A stretch of 55,238 nt of DNA from Lachnospiraceae bacterium (GCA_900766815.1 CAAFWV010000045.1:1-55238), one strand, 5' to 3'. Positions 1-9,533 are shown, numbered from the stretch's first letter. The notes: generated by a model not told the origin, from the letters alone. Translations and numbers: made by a program.

Positions 1-1059
1 AAGGATATGGAGCATTATCTCAAGACTGCCGTTGAGGTGGATGTTGATAAGCCGGTGCTGGTGGATAAATACATCTGCGGAAAAGAGGTTGAGATCGATG
101 CTATCTGCGACGGAAAGGATGTATTCGCTCCCGGTATCATGGAGTTGGTAGAGAGAACCGGTGTACACAGCGGTGACTCCATCAGTGTATATCCTACCTT
201 CTCGATTTCGGATAAGGTAAAGCATACAATACTTGATTATACTAAGAGACTGGGACTCGGTATAGGAATTGTCGGTCTGTTCAACATCCAGTTCATCGTG
301 GATAAAGAGGACAATGTATATATTATCGAGGTGAACCCAAGGTCATCCAGAACGGTACCGTTCTTATCCAAGTCCACGGGCTACAGCTTAGCAGATATTG
401 CAACCATGGTAATCCTGGGCAACCCGCTTGAGGAAGAATTAAGAAAGCTTGGCTTTGACGTCGATGGTTATGAGGATAAGTCCATTGCCTACTATCCTAA
501 GGAGAAGGAGAGATGGTATGTCAAGGCACCTGCCTTCTCATTCTCTAAGCTTCACGGAATGGATGCTTACCTTTCGCCTGAGATGAAGTCGACAGGTGAG
601 GCCATAGGCTATGACAAGGCAATGCACAGGGCTATGTACAAGGCCTTAATAGCATCAGGTGTCAAGCTGTCCAACTACGGAACCGTCATGGTAACACTTG
701 CTGATGAGGACAAGGAGGAGGCACTTCCTCTTATCAGAAGATTCTACAACCTTGGCTTCAACATTGAGGCTACGGTCGGAACAGCTGACTTCCTTAAGGA
801 GCATGGCGTTCGTACACGTATAAGGAGGAAGCTGTCTGAGGGATCGGATGAGATTCTTAAGTCTATCAGGGCAGGCTATGTGAGCTACGTGATCAATACC
901 CGTGCGATTCTGTCCGGTGTTCATTATGAGGATGGCGTTGCCATAAGAAGATGCGCTACAGAGAATAATGTAACCATCTTCACTTCCCTTGATACGGTAA
1001 AAGTGCTCCTCGACGTACTTGAGGAGGTAACCATCTGCGTATCAACAATTGATGCTTAG
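1..1059 (+). CDS. carB: Carbamoyl-phosphate synthase large subunit, C-terminal part (5' end outside window)
   Basis: The reading frame is open from base 1, so this is the 3' part of a longer gene; about 352 residues are visible, against roughly 1,060-1,075 for the whole family protein. CarB makes carbamoyl phosphate from bicarbonate, glutamine-derived ammonia and two ATP for pyrimidine and arginine synthesis. What is visible is the end of the second ATP-grasp domain, including the NPRSSRTVPF metal/ATP-binding stretch at about residues 113-122, followed by an MGS-like allosteric domain (TVMVTLADEDKEEALPLI onward) that in the family binds regulators such as UMP. It ends 23 bases before purF and is probably cotranscribed with it. 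Identification is secure; the true start cannot be seen. Confidence 0.96.
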   Translation, partial: KDMEHYLKTAVEVDVDKPVLVDKYICGKEVEIDAICDGKDVFAPGIMELVERTGVHSGDSISVYPTFSISDKVKHTILDYTKRLGLGIGIVGLFNIQFIVDKEDNVYIIEVNPRSSRTVPFLSKSTGYSLADIATMVILGNPLEEELRKLGFDVDGYEDKSIAYYPKEKERWYVKAPAFSFSKLHGMDAYLSPEMKSTGEAIGYDKAMHRAMYKALIASGVKLSNYGTVMVTLADEDKEEALPLIRRFYNLGFNIEATVGTADFLKEHGVRTRIRRKLSEGSDEILKSIRAGYVSYVINTRAILSGVHYEDGVAIRRCATENNVTIFTSLDTVKVLLDVLEEVTICVSTIDA

Positions 1060-1082
1060 GATTGTGATTTCGGGAGAAAAGA

Positions 1083-2531
1083 ATGGATAATCAGATTTTT
1101 GAGAATACTCTTATTGAGGATAAGCTTGGAGAGGAATGCGGTGTCTTCGGAATGTATGATTTCGACGGTGGTGACGTCGCAAGAAGTATATATTACGGTC
1201 TGTACGCTCTCCAGCACAGAGGACAGGAGAGCTGCGGTATTGCCGTAAGTGATACTGAAGGAGTTAAGGGTAACTTCAGGGTATATAAGGATATGGGTCT
1301 CCTTAATGAGACCTTCAATCCCGAGCTTATAGGCAATCTTAAGGGAGATATCGGTGTCGGTCATGTGCGATATTCCACTGCCGGAAGCTCTGTTCGCGAG
1401 AATGCACAGCCCCTGGTAATTAACTATGTCAAGGGAATACTTGGAATGGCTCACAACGGTAACTTAATTAATGCCAATGAGCTTAGGGATGAGCTGGCAT
1501 ATACGGGGGCGATTTTTCAAACAACTATTGACTCGGAGGTTATCGCATATCTCATAGCAAGGGAGAGATTAAGCTCCGCTACGGTTGAAGAGGCTGTAAG
1601 GAATACTATGAAGCGTATAAAGGGTGCATATTCGCTTGTAATAATGTCGCCCAGGAAGCTAATCGGTGCCAGAGACCCCTTCGGTTTCAGACCCTTATGT
1701 ATAGGTAAGAGAGATAATACTTACATTCTTGCCTCGGAGAGCTGTGCGCTTGATACAATTGATGCAGAATTTGTAAGGGATGTTCTGCCCGGTGAGGTTG
1801 TGACCATATCACCTGAGGGTGGAATCGAGTCGGACATGAGTATGTGTCTGCCTAAGGAAAAGCAGGCCAGATGTATCTTCGAATATATCTATTTCGCAAG
1901 ACCGGATTCGTATTTTGACGGAGTGTCGGTATATGAATCAAGGATGCTTGCAGGTATGTTTCTGGCAATGGATTCGCCGGTTGAGGCCGATCTTGTGGTA
2001 GGAGTGCCGGAATCAGGCAATGTGGCTGCAATGGGATATGCCAAGGAGTCGCATATTCCTTACGGACAGGCCTTTGTTAAGAACAGTTACGTCGGACGTA
2101 CCTTCATCAAGCCCGGACAGAAGTCGAGAGAGAGTTCGGTCAGGGTAAAGCTTAATGCCCTTAAGGAGGTAGTGAGGGGCAAGAGGATAATCATGATTGA
2201 TGATTCCATTGTAAGAGGTACAACCTCTGACAGAATAGTCAGGATGCTAAGAGAAGCGGGAGCAAGCGAGGTGCATATGAGGGTCAGCTCACCGCCGTTC
2301 CTTCATCCGTGCTATTTCGGTACTGATGTACCTGCAAGAGAGCAGCTCATTGCCCATAACAGAAGTATTGAAGAGATAAGACAGATTATAGGCGCAGACT
2401 CGCTGGCTTATCTTAATATTGAGAGACTGCCCGAGATAGCAGGCCGATTGGGTCTGTGCAACGGCTGCTTCACCGGTGTCTATCCTATGGAACCTCCTAA
2501 GGATGATATCAGGGGAGAGTTCATAAGGTAA
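1083..2531 (+). CDS. purF: Amidophosphoribosyltransferase (glutamine PRPP amidotransferase)
   Basis: PurF catalyses the first committed step of purine synthesis, turning PRPP and glutamine into phosphoribosylamine. The 482-residue protein has an N-terminal Ntn-type glutaminase domain in which Cys19 (EECGVFG) is the predicted nucleophile after removal of an 18-residue propeptide, as in the Bacillus-type enzyme. The C-terminal phosphoribosyltransferase half has the PRPP loop IIMIDDSIVRGTTS. Four cysteines in family positions (in QARCIFEY, LHPCYFG and LCNGCF) are the expected ligands of the oxygen-sensitive [4Fe-4S] cluster, which suits an anaerobe. It follows carB closely, pairing the entry enzymes of pyrimidine and purine synthesis. 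No separate promoter was recognised before it. Confidence 0.97.
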   Translation: MDNQIFENTLIEDKLGEECGVFGMYDFDGGDVARSIYYGLYALQHRGQESCGIAVSDTEGVKGNFRVYKDMGLLNETFNPELIGNLKGDIGVGHVRYSTAGSSVRENAQPLVINYVKGILGMAHNGNLINANELRDELAYTGAIFQTTIDSEVIAYLIARERLSSATVEEAVRNTMKRIKGAYSLVIMSPRKLIGARDPFGFRPLCIGKRDNTYILASESCALDTIDAEFVRDVLPGEVVTISPEGGIESDMSMCLPKEKQARCIFEYIYFARPDSYFDGVSVYESRMLAGMFLAMDSPVEADLVVGVPESGNVAAMGYAKESHIPYGQAFVKNSYVGRTFIKPGQKSRESSVRVKLNALKEVVRGKRIIMIDDSIVRGTTSDRIVRMLREAGASEVHMRVSSPPFLHPCYFGTDVPAREQLIAHNRSIEEIRQIIGADSLAYLNIERLPEIAGRLGLCNGCFTGVYPMEPPKDDIRGEFIR

Positions 2532-2548
2532 ATAAATGAAATAAACCA

Positions 2549-2582
2549 ACACCCTGTGCAATATACTTTGTTCACAGGGTGT
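2549..2582 (+). repeat. Inverted repeat between purF and ddl
   Basis: A perfect 10-base stem (ACACCCTGTG at 2549-2558 against CACAGGGTGT at 2573-2582) surrounds a 14-base loop. No T tract follows, so it is not a typical intrinsic terminator. Its right arm lies inside the predicted ddl promoter, between the -35 and -10 elements, so it could be an operator or a weak transcription block. Confidence 0.55.
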
Positions 2583-2596
2583 CTGTGTGATATAAT
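2568..2596 (+). promoter_or_regulatory. Predicted promoter for ddl-murF-pyrBI
   Basis: TTGTTC at 2568-2573 is followed after 17 bases by TATAAT at 2591-2596, preceded by TG one base upstream (extended -10). Spacing and -10 are optimal for a housekeeping sigma factor. The predicted start of transcription is near 2603, about 55 bases before the ddl start codon. Confidence 0.65.
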
Positions 2597-2657
2597 ATCA
2601 GACGGATTGAGCAATGGTTTACTGCTCCATAAGATGAATAATAAGAAGGTAGAGAAT

Positions 2658-3683
2658 ATGAAGGTTGTAGTTTTGGCGGGCGGAATCAGCACCGAGAGAG
2701 ATGTTTCGCTTGTATCCGGCAGCAATATATATAAGGCACTTAAGGCTAACGGTCATAAGGCAATTCTCCTTGATGTGTACCTGGGTTACGAGGGTGATAC
2801 AGATGACATATTTAACAAGGAGATTGACTGGACAGAATCGGTAAGTGCGGTAAGTGCAAGTGCACCAGATATAGATGCCGTCAAGGCACTAAGAACTGAC
2901 GGTGACAGGAATTTCTTCGGACCTAATGTGCTTAAGCTGTGCTCTGAGGCAGATGTTGTCTTCATGGGTCTGCATGGAGAGAATGGAGAGAACGGTAAGA
3001 TTCAGGCAGTATTTGACCTTATGGGCATCAAATATACGGGAACGGGAGCCGCAAGCTCTGCCATCTGTATGAATAAGCAGATAGCCAAAGAAATCATGGC
3101 TTATAACGGCGTACCGGTTCCTAAGGGAGTGCTTCTGCATAAGGGTGAAGATACTGCCAATACAATAGGATATCCCTGCATAGTTAAGGCCTGCAGCGGT
3201 GGTTCAAGTGTGGGAGTATCTCTGTGCAATAATGAAGAGGAATATAATATAGGACTTAAGGCGGCCTTCGACCTGGACAATGAGGTCCTGGTTGAGGAAT
3301 ATATCTCAGGCAGGGAATTCTCTGTCTGTGTGATGGATGGAAGTGCAATGCCCATAATCGAGATCGCTCCCCTTCAGGGCTTTTATGATTATAAGAATAA
3401 GTATCAGGCGGGAAGTGCGGTTGAGACCTGTCCTGCAAGGCTTGATGATAATAAGACCAGAGAGATGAAATCCTATGCCGAGAGAGGTTACAGGGCGCTT
3501 AGGATTGAGTGCTATGCACGTCTTGATTTCCTTATGAATAATGAGGGTAAGCTCTACTGTCTGGAGGCTAATACACTGCCCGGAATGACACCGACAAGTC
3601 TGGTTCCGCAGGAGGCAGCTGCCATGGGAATCGACTTCAATGAGCTGGTAGAGAAGATGTTAATAAGTGCCTTGGATAAGTAG
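2658..3683 (+). CDS. ddl: D-alanine--D-alanine ligase family protein
   Basis: This ATP-grasp ligase joins two D-alanines for the peptidoglycan stem peptide. I take the ATG at 2658, with AGAAGG about 9 bases upstream, because family proteins begin right at MKVVVLAGGISTERDVS. An ATG further upstream in the same frame would add 34 unrelated residues and lie inside the promoter hairpin. The 341-residue protein shows the N-terminal loop (GGISTERDVSL), the central ATP-binding stretch (KACSGGSSVGVS) and the C-terminal metal-binding site (LEANTLPGMT). The omega-loop reads FYDYKNKY; the tyrosine favours D-Ala over D-lactate as second substrate in known family members. It lies just ahead of murF, which uses its product. 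Confidence 0.93.
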   Translation: MKVVVLAGGISTERDVSLVSGSNIYKALKANGHKAILLDVYLGYEGDTDDIFNKEIDWTESVSAVSASAPDIDAVKALRTDGDRNFFGPNVLKLCSEADVVFMGLHGENGENGKIQAVFDLMGIKYTGTGAASSAICMNKQIAKEIMAYNGVPVPKGVLLHKGEDTANTIGYPCIVKACSGGSSVGVSLCNNEEEYNIGLKAAFDLDNEVLVEEYISGREFSVCVMDGSAMPIIEIAPLQGFYDYKNKYQAGSAVETCPARLDDNKTREMKSYAERGYRALRIECYARLDFLMNNEGKLYCLEANTLPGMTPTSLVPQEAAAMGIDFNELVEKMLISALDK

Positions 3684-3692
3684 ACATTCGTT

Positions 3693-5093
3693 ATGAAGAA
3701 TATGACAATAGAGGCCATAGCAAAGGCCTGCAACGGAACAATTCATAATATAGAGAAGAATGAAGACAGTATGCTTAGGTCTGCAACCTCGGTTGTGATT
3801 GACTCCCGTAAGGTAACTAATGACGGTATATTCATCGCAACAGTCGGAGCAAGGGTGGACGGACATGATTTCATTCGTCAAATCTTTGAAAAGGGTGCGC
3901 TGGCAGCAGTATGTGAGAAGCTGCCAAAGGATATGGACGACAGTGGCTACGGAGTATGTATCCTGGTTGAGGATTCCTTTGTAGCACTTAAACAGATTGC
4001 AGCTTACTACAGGCAGCAGCTTGACTGTAAGGTTATTGGAATTACCGGCAGTGTTGGTAAGACCAGTACCAAAGAAATAATCGCAAGTGTTGTAAGCAAA
4101 CAGTATGTGACTCATAAGACTCAGGGGAATTTCAATAACGAGGTCGGAGTTCCGCTTACTATACTGGAATGCCGGGAGGAAACAGAGGCTCTCGTTCTTG
4201 AGATGGGAATCAATCACTTAGGTGAGATGGACAGATTGTCTAAGATCGGCAGACCCGATACGATGGTTATTACCAATATCGGTGAGTGCCATCTTGAATT
4301 CTTAGGAGACAGGGATGGGGTTCTCAGGGCTAAGACAGAATGCTTCGTCAATATGAATCCCGAAGGATATGTATACCTTAACGGAGATGATGATAAGCTT
4401 GCCGGAGTGTTGGAGGTTCATGGAAGGAAGCCTGTGTTCTTTGGGCTTTCGGATGCCAATGATTATTATGCTACTGATATTGAACCCTTAGGACTGCTTG
4501 GAACCAAGGCTACCCTCCATTCACCTAAGGGATATGAGCTTAGCGTTACTATACCTCTTCCCGGAAGACATATGGTATATAATGCCCTGGCGGCAATGGC
4601 TATAGGGGATAATCTTGCAATAGATGGAAGCAGGATAGCACAGGGAATAGAAGAGGTGCAGGCACTGGGCGGTAGAAGCAATATAATCAGGACTGATAAA
4701 TATACGGTTATAGATGACTGCTATAATGCCAATCCCACATCCATGGAGGCAGCAATTAAGCTTTTGGGCAGTGCGGACGGAATAAGAGTTGCAATACTGG
4801 GAGATATGTTTGAGCTTGGTGAGGATGAGGCCGCTCTTCATGAGAAGGTAGGAAGGATGGCAGCTTCATCTGACACAGATATAATTATATTAATCGGCAA
4901 ATTGTCGCTTAATATGTATAACGGTGCCGGACTCATCAGGGATGACGGAGTCTATTATTATGAGACTGTGGATGAGGCCTTGGGAGAACTTAAGGACATT
5001 GTTCCCAATGGGGCTTCAATACTTGTCAAGGCATCACACAGTATGGGCTTTGGCAGGATAGTAGACCTTCTGACTAAACAGGAAGGTAATTAA
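3693..5093 (+). CDS. murF: UDP-N-acetylmuramoyl-tripeptide--D-alanyl-D-alanine ligase
   Basis: MurF adds the D-Ala-D-Ala dipeptide to the UDP-MurNAc-tripeptide in the cytoplasm, completing the pentapeptide precursor. The 466-residue length is normal. The P-loop GITGSVGKTS lies at about 116-125, followed by the Mur-ligase central motifs (EMGINHLGEMD, TNIGECHLEFLG). The C-terminal domain carries DDCYNANPTSMEAA, typical of MurF. It starts 9 bases after ddl, which makes its substrate. A second in-frame ATG three codons downstream (3702) is a possible alternative start; neither has a strong ribosome binding site. Confidence 0.96.
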   Translation: MKNMTIEAIAKACNGTIHNIEKNEDSMLRSATSVVIDSRKVTNDGIFIATVGARVDGHDFIRQIFEKGALAAVCEKLPKDMDDSGYGVCILVEDSFVALKQIAAYYRQQLDCKVIGITGSVGKTSTKEIIASVVSKQYVTHKTQGNFNNEVGVPLTILECREETEALVLEMGINHLGEMDRLSKIGRPDTMVITNIGECHLEFLGDRDGVLRAKTECFVNMNPEGYVYLNGDDDKLAGVLEVHGRKPVFFGLSDANDYYATDIEPLGLLGTKATLHSPKGYELSVTIPLPGRHMVYNALAAMAIGDNLAIDGSRIAQGIEEVQALGGRSNIIRTDKYTVIDDCYNANPTSMEAAIKLLGSADGIRVAILGDMFELGEDEAALHEKVGRMAASSDTDIIILIGKLSLNMYNGAGLIRDDGVYYYETVDEALGELKDIVPNGASILVKASHSMGFGRIVDLLTKQEGN

Positions 5094-5111
5094 ATATAAA
5101 GGAGTGAAATT

Positions 5112-6047
5112 ATGCCAAGACATTTACTTAATCCTTTGGATTTTACCGTAGAGGAGCTGGATGAGCTTTTCTCTCTTGCAGAGGACATCGGTAATAACCA
5201 GAAAAAGTATGCACATGTATGTGACGGTAAGACCTTAGCTACCTGCTTCTATGAGCCGAGTACGAGAACGAGATTAAGCTTTGAGGCTGCCATGTACAAT
5301 CTGGGAGGCAATGTGCTTGGATTCTCTGAGGCAAGCAGTTCATCGGCTGCCAAGGGAGAAAGCGTTGCAGATACAATCAGAGTAATCTCCTGCTATGCGG
5401 ACATCTGTGCAATGAGACATCCCAAGGAAGGCGCTGCCTTCGTTGCGGCAGCCCATTCGGGTATTCCGGTAATAAATGCAGGTGACGGCGGACACCAGCA
5501 TCCGACACAGACTCTGACAGACCTGCTTACAATAAGGAATCTCAAGGGGAGATTAGACGGCTTCACCATTGGATTATGCGGAGATCTTAAGTTCGGCAGA
5601 ACAGTACACTCACTTATTAATGCCTTAAGCAGATATAGCAATATCAATTTCATCTTCATATCACCGGAGGAGCTTAAGGTTCCGGATTATATCATTGAGA
5701 TGCTTAACAGTAAAGGAATCTCATATAAGCAGGTGATTAACCTTGAAGAGGTTATAGGAGAGCTGGATATCCTCTATATGACGAGAGTTCAGAGAGAGCG
5801 ATTCTTCAACGAAGAGGATTATGTAAGACTCAAGGACTTCTATATTCTTACTAAGGATAAACTCAATATGGCTAAGGATGACATGATTGTGCTTCATCCC
5901 CTGCCCAGAGTAAATGAGATATCGGTTGAGGTTGACGATGACCCCAGAGCTGCCTACTTTAAGCAGGCGCAGTTTGGAGTATACGTCAGAATGGCACTTA
6001 TTATGACATTGCTTGGACTTAAGGCTAAGGAGGAGAATAATGCTTAA
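5112..6047 (+). CDS. pyrB: Aspartate carbamoyltransferase catalytic subunit
   Basis: PyrB condenses carbamoyl phosphate and aspartate to carbamoyl aspartate, the committed pyrimidine step. The 311-residue protein has the carbamoyl-phosphate motif STRTRLSF at 50-57, the HPTQTLTDLL loop near residue 136 and HPLPRVNEI near the C-terminus. AAAGGAG lies about 8 bases before the start. It is followed with an 8-base overlap by the regulatory subunit pyrI, so the enzyme is likely the allosteric catalytic/regulatory holoenzyme. Confidence 0.97.
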   Translation: MPRHLLNPLDFTVEELDELFSLAEDIGNNQKKYAHVCDGKTLATCFYEPSTRTRLSFEAAMYNLGGNVLGFSEASSSSAAKGESVADTIRVISCYADICAMRHPKEGAAFVAAAHSGIPVINAGDGGHQHPTQTLTDLLTIRNLKGRLDGFTIGLCGDLKFGRTVHSLINALSRYSNINFIFISPEELKVPDYIIEMLNSKGISYKQVINLEEVIGELDILYMTRVQRERFFNEEDYVRLKDFYILTKDKLNMAKDDMIVLHPLPRVNEISVEVDDDPRAAYFKQAQFGVYVRMALIMTLLGLKAKEENNA

Positions 6048-6477
6048 TGTTGGTAAAATCGAAGAAGGCTTTGTTCTTGACCATATTAAGGCGGGACAGG
6101 CTCTGACAATATATCATCATCTGGGTCTTGATAAGATGGACTGCACTGTAGCCATGATTATGCATGCAAGATCGGGAAAGATGGGCTGCAAGGATATCCT
6201 TAAGGTAGAATGTGACATCAACAAGCTTGATATGGATGTACTTGCGGTAATAGATACGGGAATTACCGTTAATGTAATTAAGGATGGAGAGATAGTGGAG
6301 AAGAAGGACCTTACCCTTCCTAAGGAAATCAGGGGAGTGTTCGCCTGCAAGAACCCCAGATGTATTACCTCCATCGAGCAGGAGCTGCCACACGTTTTCT
6401 TCCTTGCAGATGAGAAAAAGGGTCTGTACAGATGCAGATACTGCGAGGAGAAGTTCGACAAGAGACAGCTTGATTAA
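6040..6477 (+). CDS. pyrI: Aspartate carbamoyltransferase regulatory subunit
   Basis: PyrI binds nucleotide effectors and transmits allosteric control to PyrB. The ATG at 6040 overlaps the pyrB stop by 8 bases and has AAGGAGGA about 6 bases upstream; an in-frame upstream start at 6013 would lack a binding site and add nine unrelated residues. The 145-residue protein has an N-terminal nucleotide-binding domain (KIEEGFVLDHI, with HARSGKMGCKDILKVE). Its C-terminal zinc domain has Cys103, Cys108, Cys132 and Cys135 in the spacing known from enterobacterial PyrI. Translational coupling would keep subunit amounts balanced. Confidence 0.95.
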   Translation: MLNVGKIEEGFVLDHIKAGQALTIYHHLGLDKMDCTVAMIMHARSGKMGCKDILKVECDINKLDMDVLAVIDTGITVNVIKDGEIVEKKDLTLPKEIRGVFACKNPRCITSIEQELPHVFFLADEKKGLYRCRYCEEKFDKRQLD

Positions 6478-6518
6478 GATAACCACCCTGAATGAAGGGG
6501 ATTAGAAGGGAGATATAT

Positions 6519-8123
6519 ATGAAGAAACAATCAACATTGGTTGCCGGAATAATCTTCGTGATTATGGTTGCAATCATCATTATCTGCAATGCCTCAGGTG
6601 TTACCTTTGTAAGCACCTTCTGGGCGCTGGTACCGCCGCTGGTTGCAATTGTACTTGCACTTATTACCAAGGAGGCTTACTCATCACTGTTTATCGGAAT
6701 TGTTCTCGGTGCACTTATGAACAGTCAGTGTTCATTCTTAGGTACTGTTGACAATGTTGCCATTAATGGTCTTTCCACATCTGTTTCTGACAACGCGGGT
6801 ATATTCTTATTCCTTGTATTCCTTGGAATAGTGGTTGCCCTTGTCAACAAGTCAGGTGCTTCAAGAGCCTTCGGTGAATGGGCACAGACCCATATAAAGA
6901 CCAAGACGGGAGCCATGCTTGCGACCTTCGCGCTCGGCGTACTCATCTTCATCGATGACTATTTCAACTGTCTGACAGTAGGTTCCGTTATGAGTCCTGT
7001 TACCGATGCTAAGAAGGTGAGCAGGGTAAAGCTTGCTTATCTTATTGACGCGACAGCAGCACCCATCTGTATGATTGCTCCGATTTCAAGCTGGGCAGCA
7101 GCTGTATCGGGCTGTGTGGAGAGCGAGACCTATTCGGGAATCGAGCTTTTCGTTCGCGCCATTCCATATAATTTCTATTCAATACTGACACTTGTATTCG
7201 TTATCACTCTTGCCATCCTTAACTTTGATTATGGCAAAATGGCTCAGTTTGAGATTAAGGCTAAGGACGGAGACCTTGGCGCACTTAAGCTTTCGGATGA
7301 AGAAGAGAGAACACTTCGCGTGGATGGCCCGGATTCACCTGCACATGGTAAGCTTATTGACCTTGTTATTCCCATCGTTCTTCTTATTGCCTGCTGTGTA
7401 TGGGGACTTCTGTACAACGGATATCAGGCAATCGGTGAAGGCTCTGTAATTGATGCATTCTCATCAACCGATGCTTATGTAGGACTGCCATGGGGAAGCT
7501 TAATTGCACTTGTTCTTATTATTCTTTATCTTGTTGCAAGAAAGGTAATTTCCTTCGAGGAAGCAATGGAATGTGTACCCAAGGGCTTCATTGCCATGGT
7601 TCCTGCCATAACAATTCTGACCCTTGCAACATCACTTAAGAGCATGACCAATGCACTTGATGCATCAGGCTTCGTATATGGTGTTATGAGCAACGCATCA
7701 GCTCTTCAGTGGGTATTACCGGCACTCGTCTTCGTTGTTGCCTGCCTGGTTGCTTTTGCAACAGGAACCTCATGGGGAACCTTCGGTATTCTTATACCGA
7801 TAGTGTCCGCGATTTTCCCGGAGACAAGCTCACTGTTCTTCGTAGGAATCTCAGCTTGTCTTGCAGGTGCTGTATGCGGTGACCACTGCTCACCTATCTC
7901 TGATACTACAATCATGAGTAGTGCGGGTGCACACTGTAATCATATTAACCACGTGGAGACACAGCTTCCGTATGCGATTACCGTAGCTGTCATTTCATTC
8001 GTATGCTACATCATAGCAGGACTTCTTAACATGGCTAATCTTACATGGGTGTCAGTTCCTGTCGGAGTAGTGCTTGTAATCGCTACACTTATTGTAATTA
8101 AGAAAAAAGTTAAGAGCGCTTAA
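6519..8123 (+). CDS. NhaC-family Na+/H+ antiporter-like membrane protein
   Basis: A 534-residue polytopic membrane protein with about a dozen hydrophobic segments, in the NhaC-type antiporter family. Recognisable family stretches include the segment around FIDDYFNCLTVGSVMSPV in the first half and GDHCSPISDTTIMSS near the C-terminus. Charged residues within these segments (FIDDYFN, CGDHCSPISD) are the likely ion-handling sites, by family analogy. The ATG at 6519 has AGAAGGGAGA 5-14 bases upstream and begins MKKQST before the first membrane segment. The exchanged substrate is uncertain: family members move Na+/H+, and some relatives move organic anions. folC begins 3 bases after its stop. Confidence 0.85.
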   Translation: MKKQSTLVAGIIFVIMVAIIIICNASGVTFVSTFWALVPPLVAIVLALITKEAYSSLFIGIVLGALMNSQCSFLGTVDNVAINGLSTSVSDNAGIFLFLVFLGIVVALVNKSGASRAFGEWAQTHIKTKTGAMLATFALGVLIFIDDYFNCLTVGSVMSPVTDAKKVSRVKLAYLIDATAAPICMIAPISSWAAAVSGCVESETYSGIELFVRAIPYNFYSILTLVFVITLAILNFDYGKMAQFEIKAKDGDLGALKLSDEEERTLRVDGPDSPAHGKLIDLVIPIVLLIACCVWGLLYNGYQAIGEGSVIDAFSSTDAYVGLPWGSLIALVLIILYLVARKVISFEEAMECVPKGFIAMVPAITILTLATSLKSMTNALDASGFVYGVMSNASALQWVLPALVFVVACLVAFATGTSWGTFGILIPIVSAIFPETSSLFFVGISACLAGAVCGDHCSPISDTTIMSSAGAHCNHINHVETQLPYAITVAVISFVCYIIAGLLNMANLTWVSVPVGVVLVIATLIVIKKKVKSA

Positions 8124-8126
8124 TCA

Positions 8127-9446
8127 ATGAATTATGATGAAGCAATAGAGTATATTGAGGAATGCGGTAAGTCGGGCATTGTGCCGGGACTTGATTCAAT
8201 AAGGGAGCTGCTGAGGAGACTCGGCAATCCCCAGGATAAATTAAGGTTTATCCATATCGCCGGAACCAATGGCAAGGGCTCAACGCTTGCTACCCTTTCA
8301 TCAATACTCAGAGAAAGCAGAATAAAGGTTGGGATGTATATAAGTCCCACAATATGCGACTATCTTGAGAGGTTCAGGATAGGCGGAAGGAATCTTGGCA
8401 GAAAGGCTTTCTGCAAATATCTGGAGGCTGTAAAGGAAGCGGCAGATTCAATGACTGCTGAAGGACTGCCGGCACCCACAGCCTTCGAGGTAGAGACGGC
8501 ACTGGCTTTTCTTGCCTTTCTTGATAAGAAGGCAGACCTCGTACTTCTTGAATGCGGAATGGGTGGACTTCTGGATGCAACTAATGTGATAGACAGTGCG
8601 CTCATATCGGTTTTCGCCCATATAGATATGGATCACGAGGCATTCCTTGGACCGGATCTTAAGAGTATTGCCGAAAATAAGGCGGGAATAATAAAGAATG
8701 GTACATGCGTTGTCAGTACCGTTCAATATGATGAGGTAAGCGAGGTTATTAAGGCTAAGGCCGGGGCAGTGGGCGCAGAATGTATCATTCTTAAGGCCTG
8801 CGATATAGACAGGGTTAAGACCTCTGTTAAGGGCACAGTCTTTGAGCTTGAGCATAGGAAATATAAGACTGCTCTTATCGGCAGACATCAGGCGGGGAAT
8901 GCAGCAACTGCAATTAAGGTAGTTGAGGTACTTAACAGCTTGATTGAAGCTAAGGATACGAGAGTATCAGATCTAAAGCACATAAGTGAGGGTGCCATTA
9001 CAAGAGGTCTGCAAAATACTGTCTGGCCTGCACGTCTTGATATCTTAAGTAAGAAGCCGTTAATCGTTATTGACGGTGCTCACAATATTGACGCAGCGGA
9101 CAGGCTAAAAGAGACCGTTAGGGAGGTATGGCCGGATAAACGTATTGTCTTAATCTTAGGTATGTTTAGGGATAAGGCAGTGGATGAGGTCATATCCATA
9201 TTGTGTAAGGATGTTTTCATGGTTCTTACCGTTGCCGCACCCGGTAACAGCAGGGCGCTATCGTCTGTTGAACTGGCAGAAAGGGTTGGCAGGGTGAATG
9301 AGAGAGTATCTGCTACAGACTCCGTAGAAGAAGCCGTTGAAATAGCAACGCTTATGTCTGATGAGGATACACTTATACTGGCTACAGGCTCACTTGCCTA
9401 TCTCGGACGGGTTATTAACGTTATAGGTCGAACTTATAACAGATGA
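8127..9446 (+). CDS. folC: Bifunctional folylpolyglutamate synthase / dihydrofolate synthase
   Basis: FolC adds glutamate to dihydropteroate and further glutamates to folates. The 439-residue protein has the P-loop GTNGKGS at 46-52, the second ATP-site stretch ECGMGGLLDATNV at about 141-153 and the Mur-ligase-like C-terminal domain beginning near VIDGAHNIDAA. It begins a block of folate genes (folE and folB-folK downstream), although an ECF transporter lies between. The sequence alone does not show whether both activities are present, but the length and motifs are those of the usual bifunctional enzyme. Confidence 0.95.
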   Translation: MNYDEAIEYIEECGKSGIVPGLDSIRELLRRLGNPQDKLRFIHIAGTNGKGSTLATLSSILRESRIKVGMYISPTICDYLERFRIGGRNLGRKAFCKYLEAVKEAADSMTAEGLPAPTAFEVETALAFLAFLDKKADLVLLECGMGGLLDATNVIDSALISVFAHIDMDHEAFLGPDLKSIAENKAGIIKNGTCVVSTVQYDEVSEVIKAKAGAVGAECIILKACDIDRVKTSVKGTVFELEHRKYKTALIGRHQAGNAATAIKVVEVLNSLIEAKDTRVSDLKHISEGAITRGLQNTVWPARLDILSKKPLIVIDGAHNIDAADRLKETVREVWPDKRIVLILGMFRDKAVDEVISILCKDVFMVLTVAAPGNSRALSSVELAERVGRVNERVSATDSVEEAVEIATLMSDEDTLILATGSLAYLGRVINVIGRTYNR

Positions 9447-9533
9447 TAGTAAATACATTGTTGCTAATTACGGTTAATGTGTGGTAAATATATACATGTG
9501 AGGATTGAACGCTATTAGCGAAAGGAGATATAT

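Noticed and set aside
9447..9533. Vitamin riboswitch before the ECF S component
   Set aside because: The 87-base leader is too short and lacks the hallmark motifs I know for FMN, TPP (CTGAGA) and tetrahydrofolate aptamers; only weak promoter-like bases are visible.
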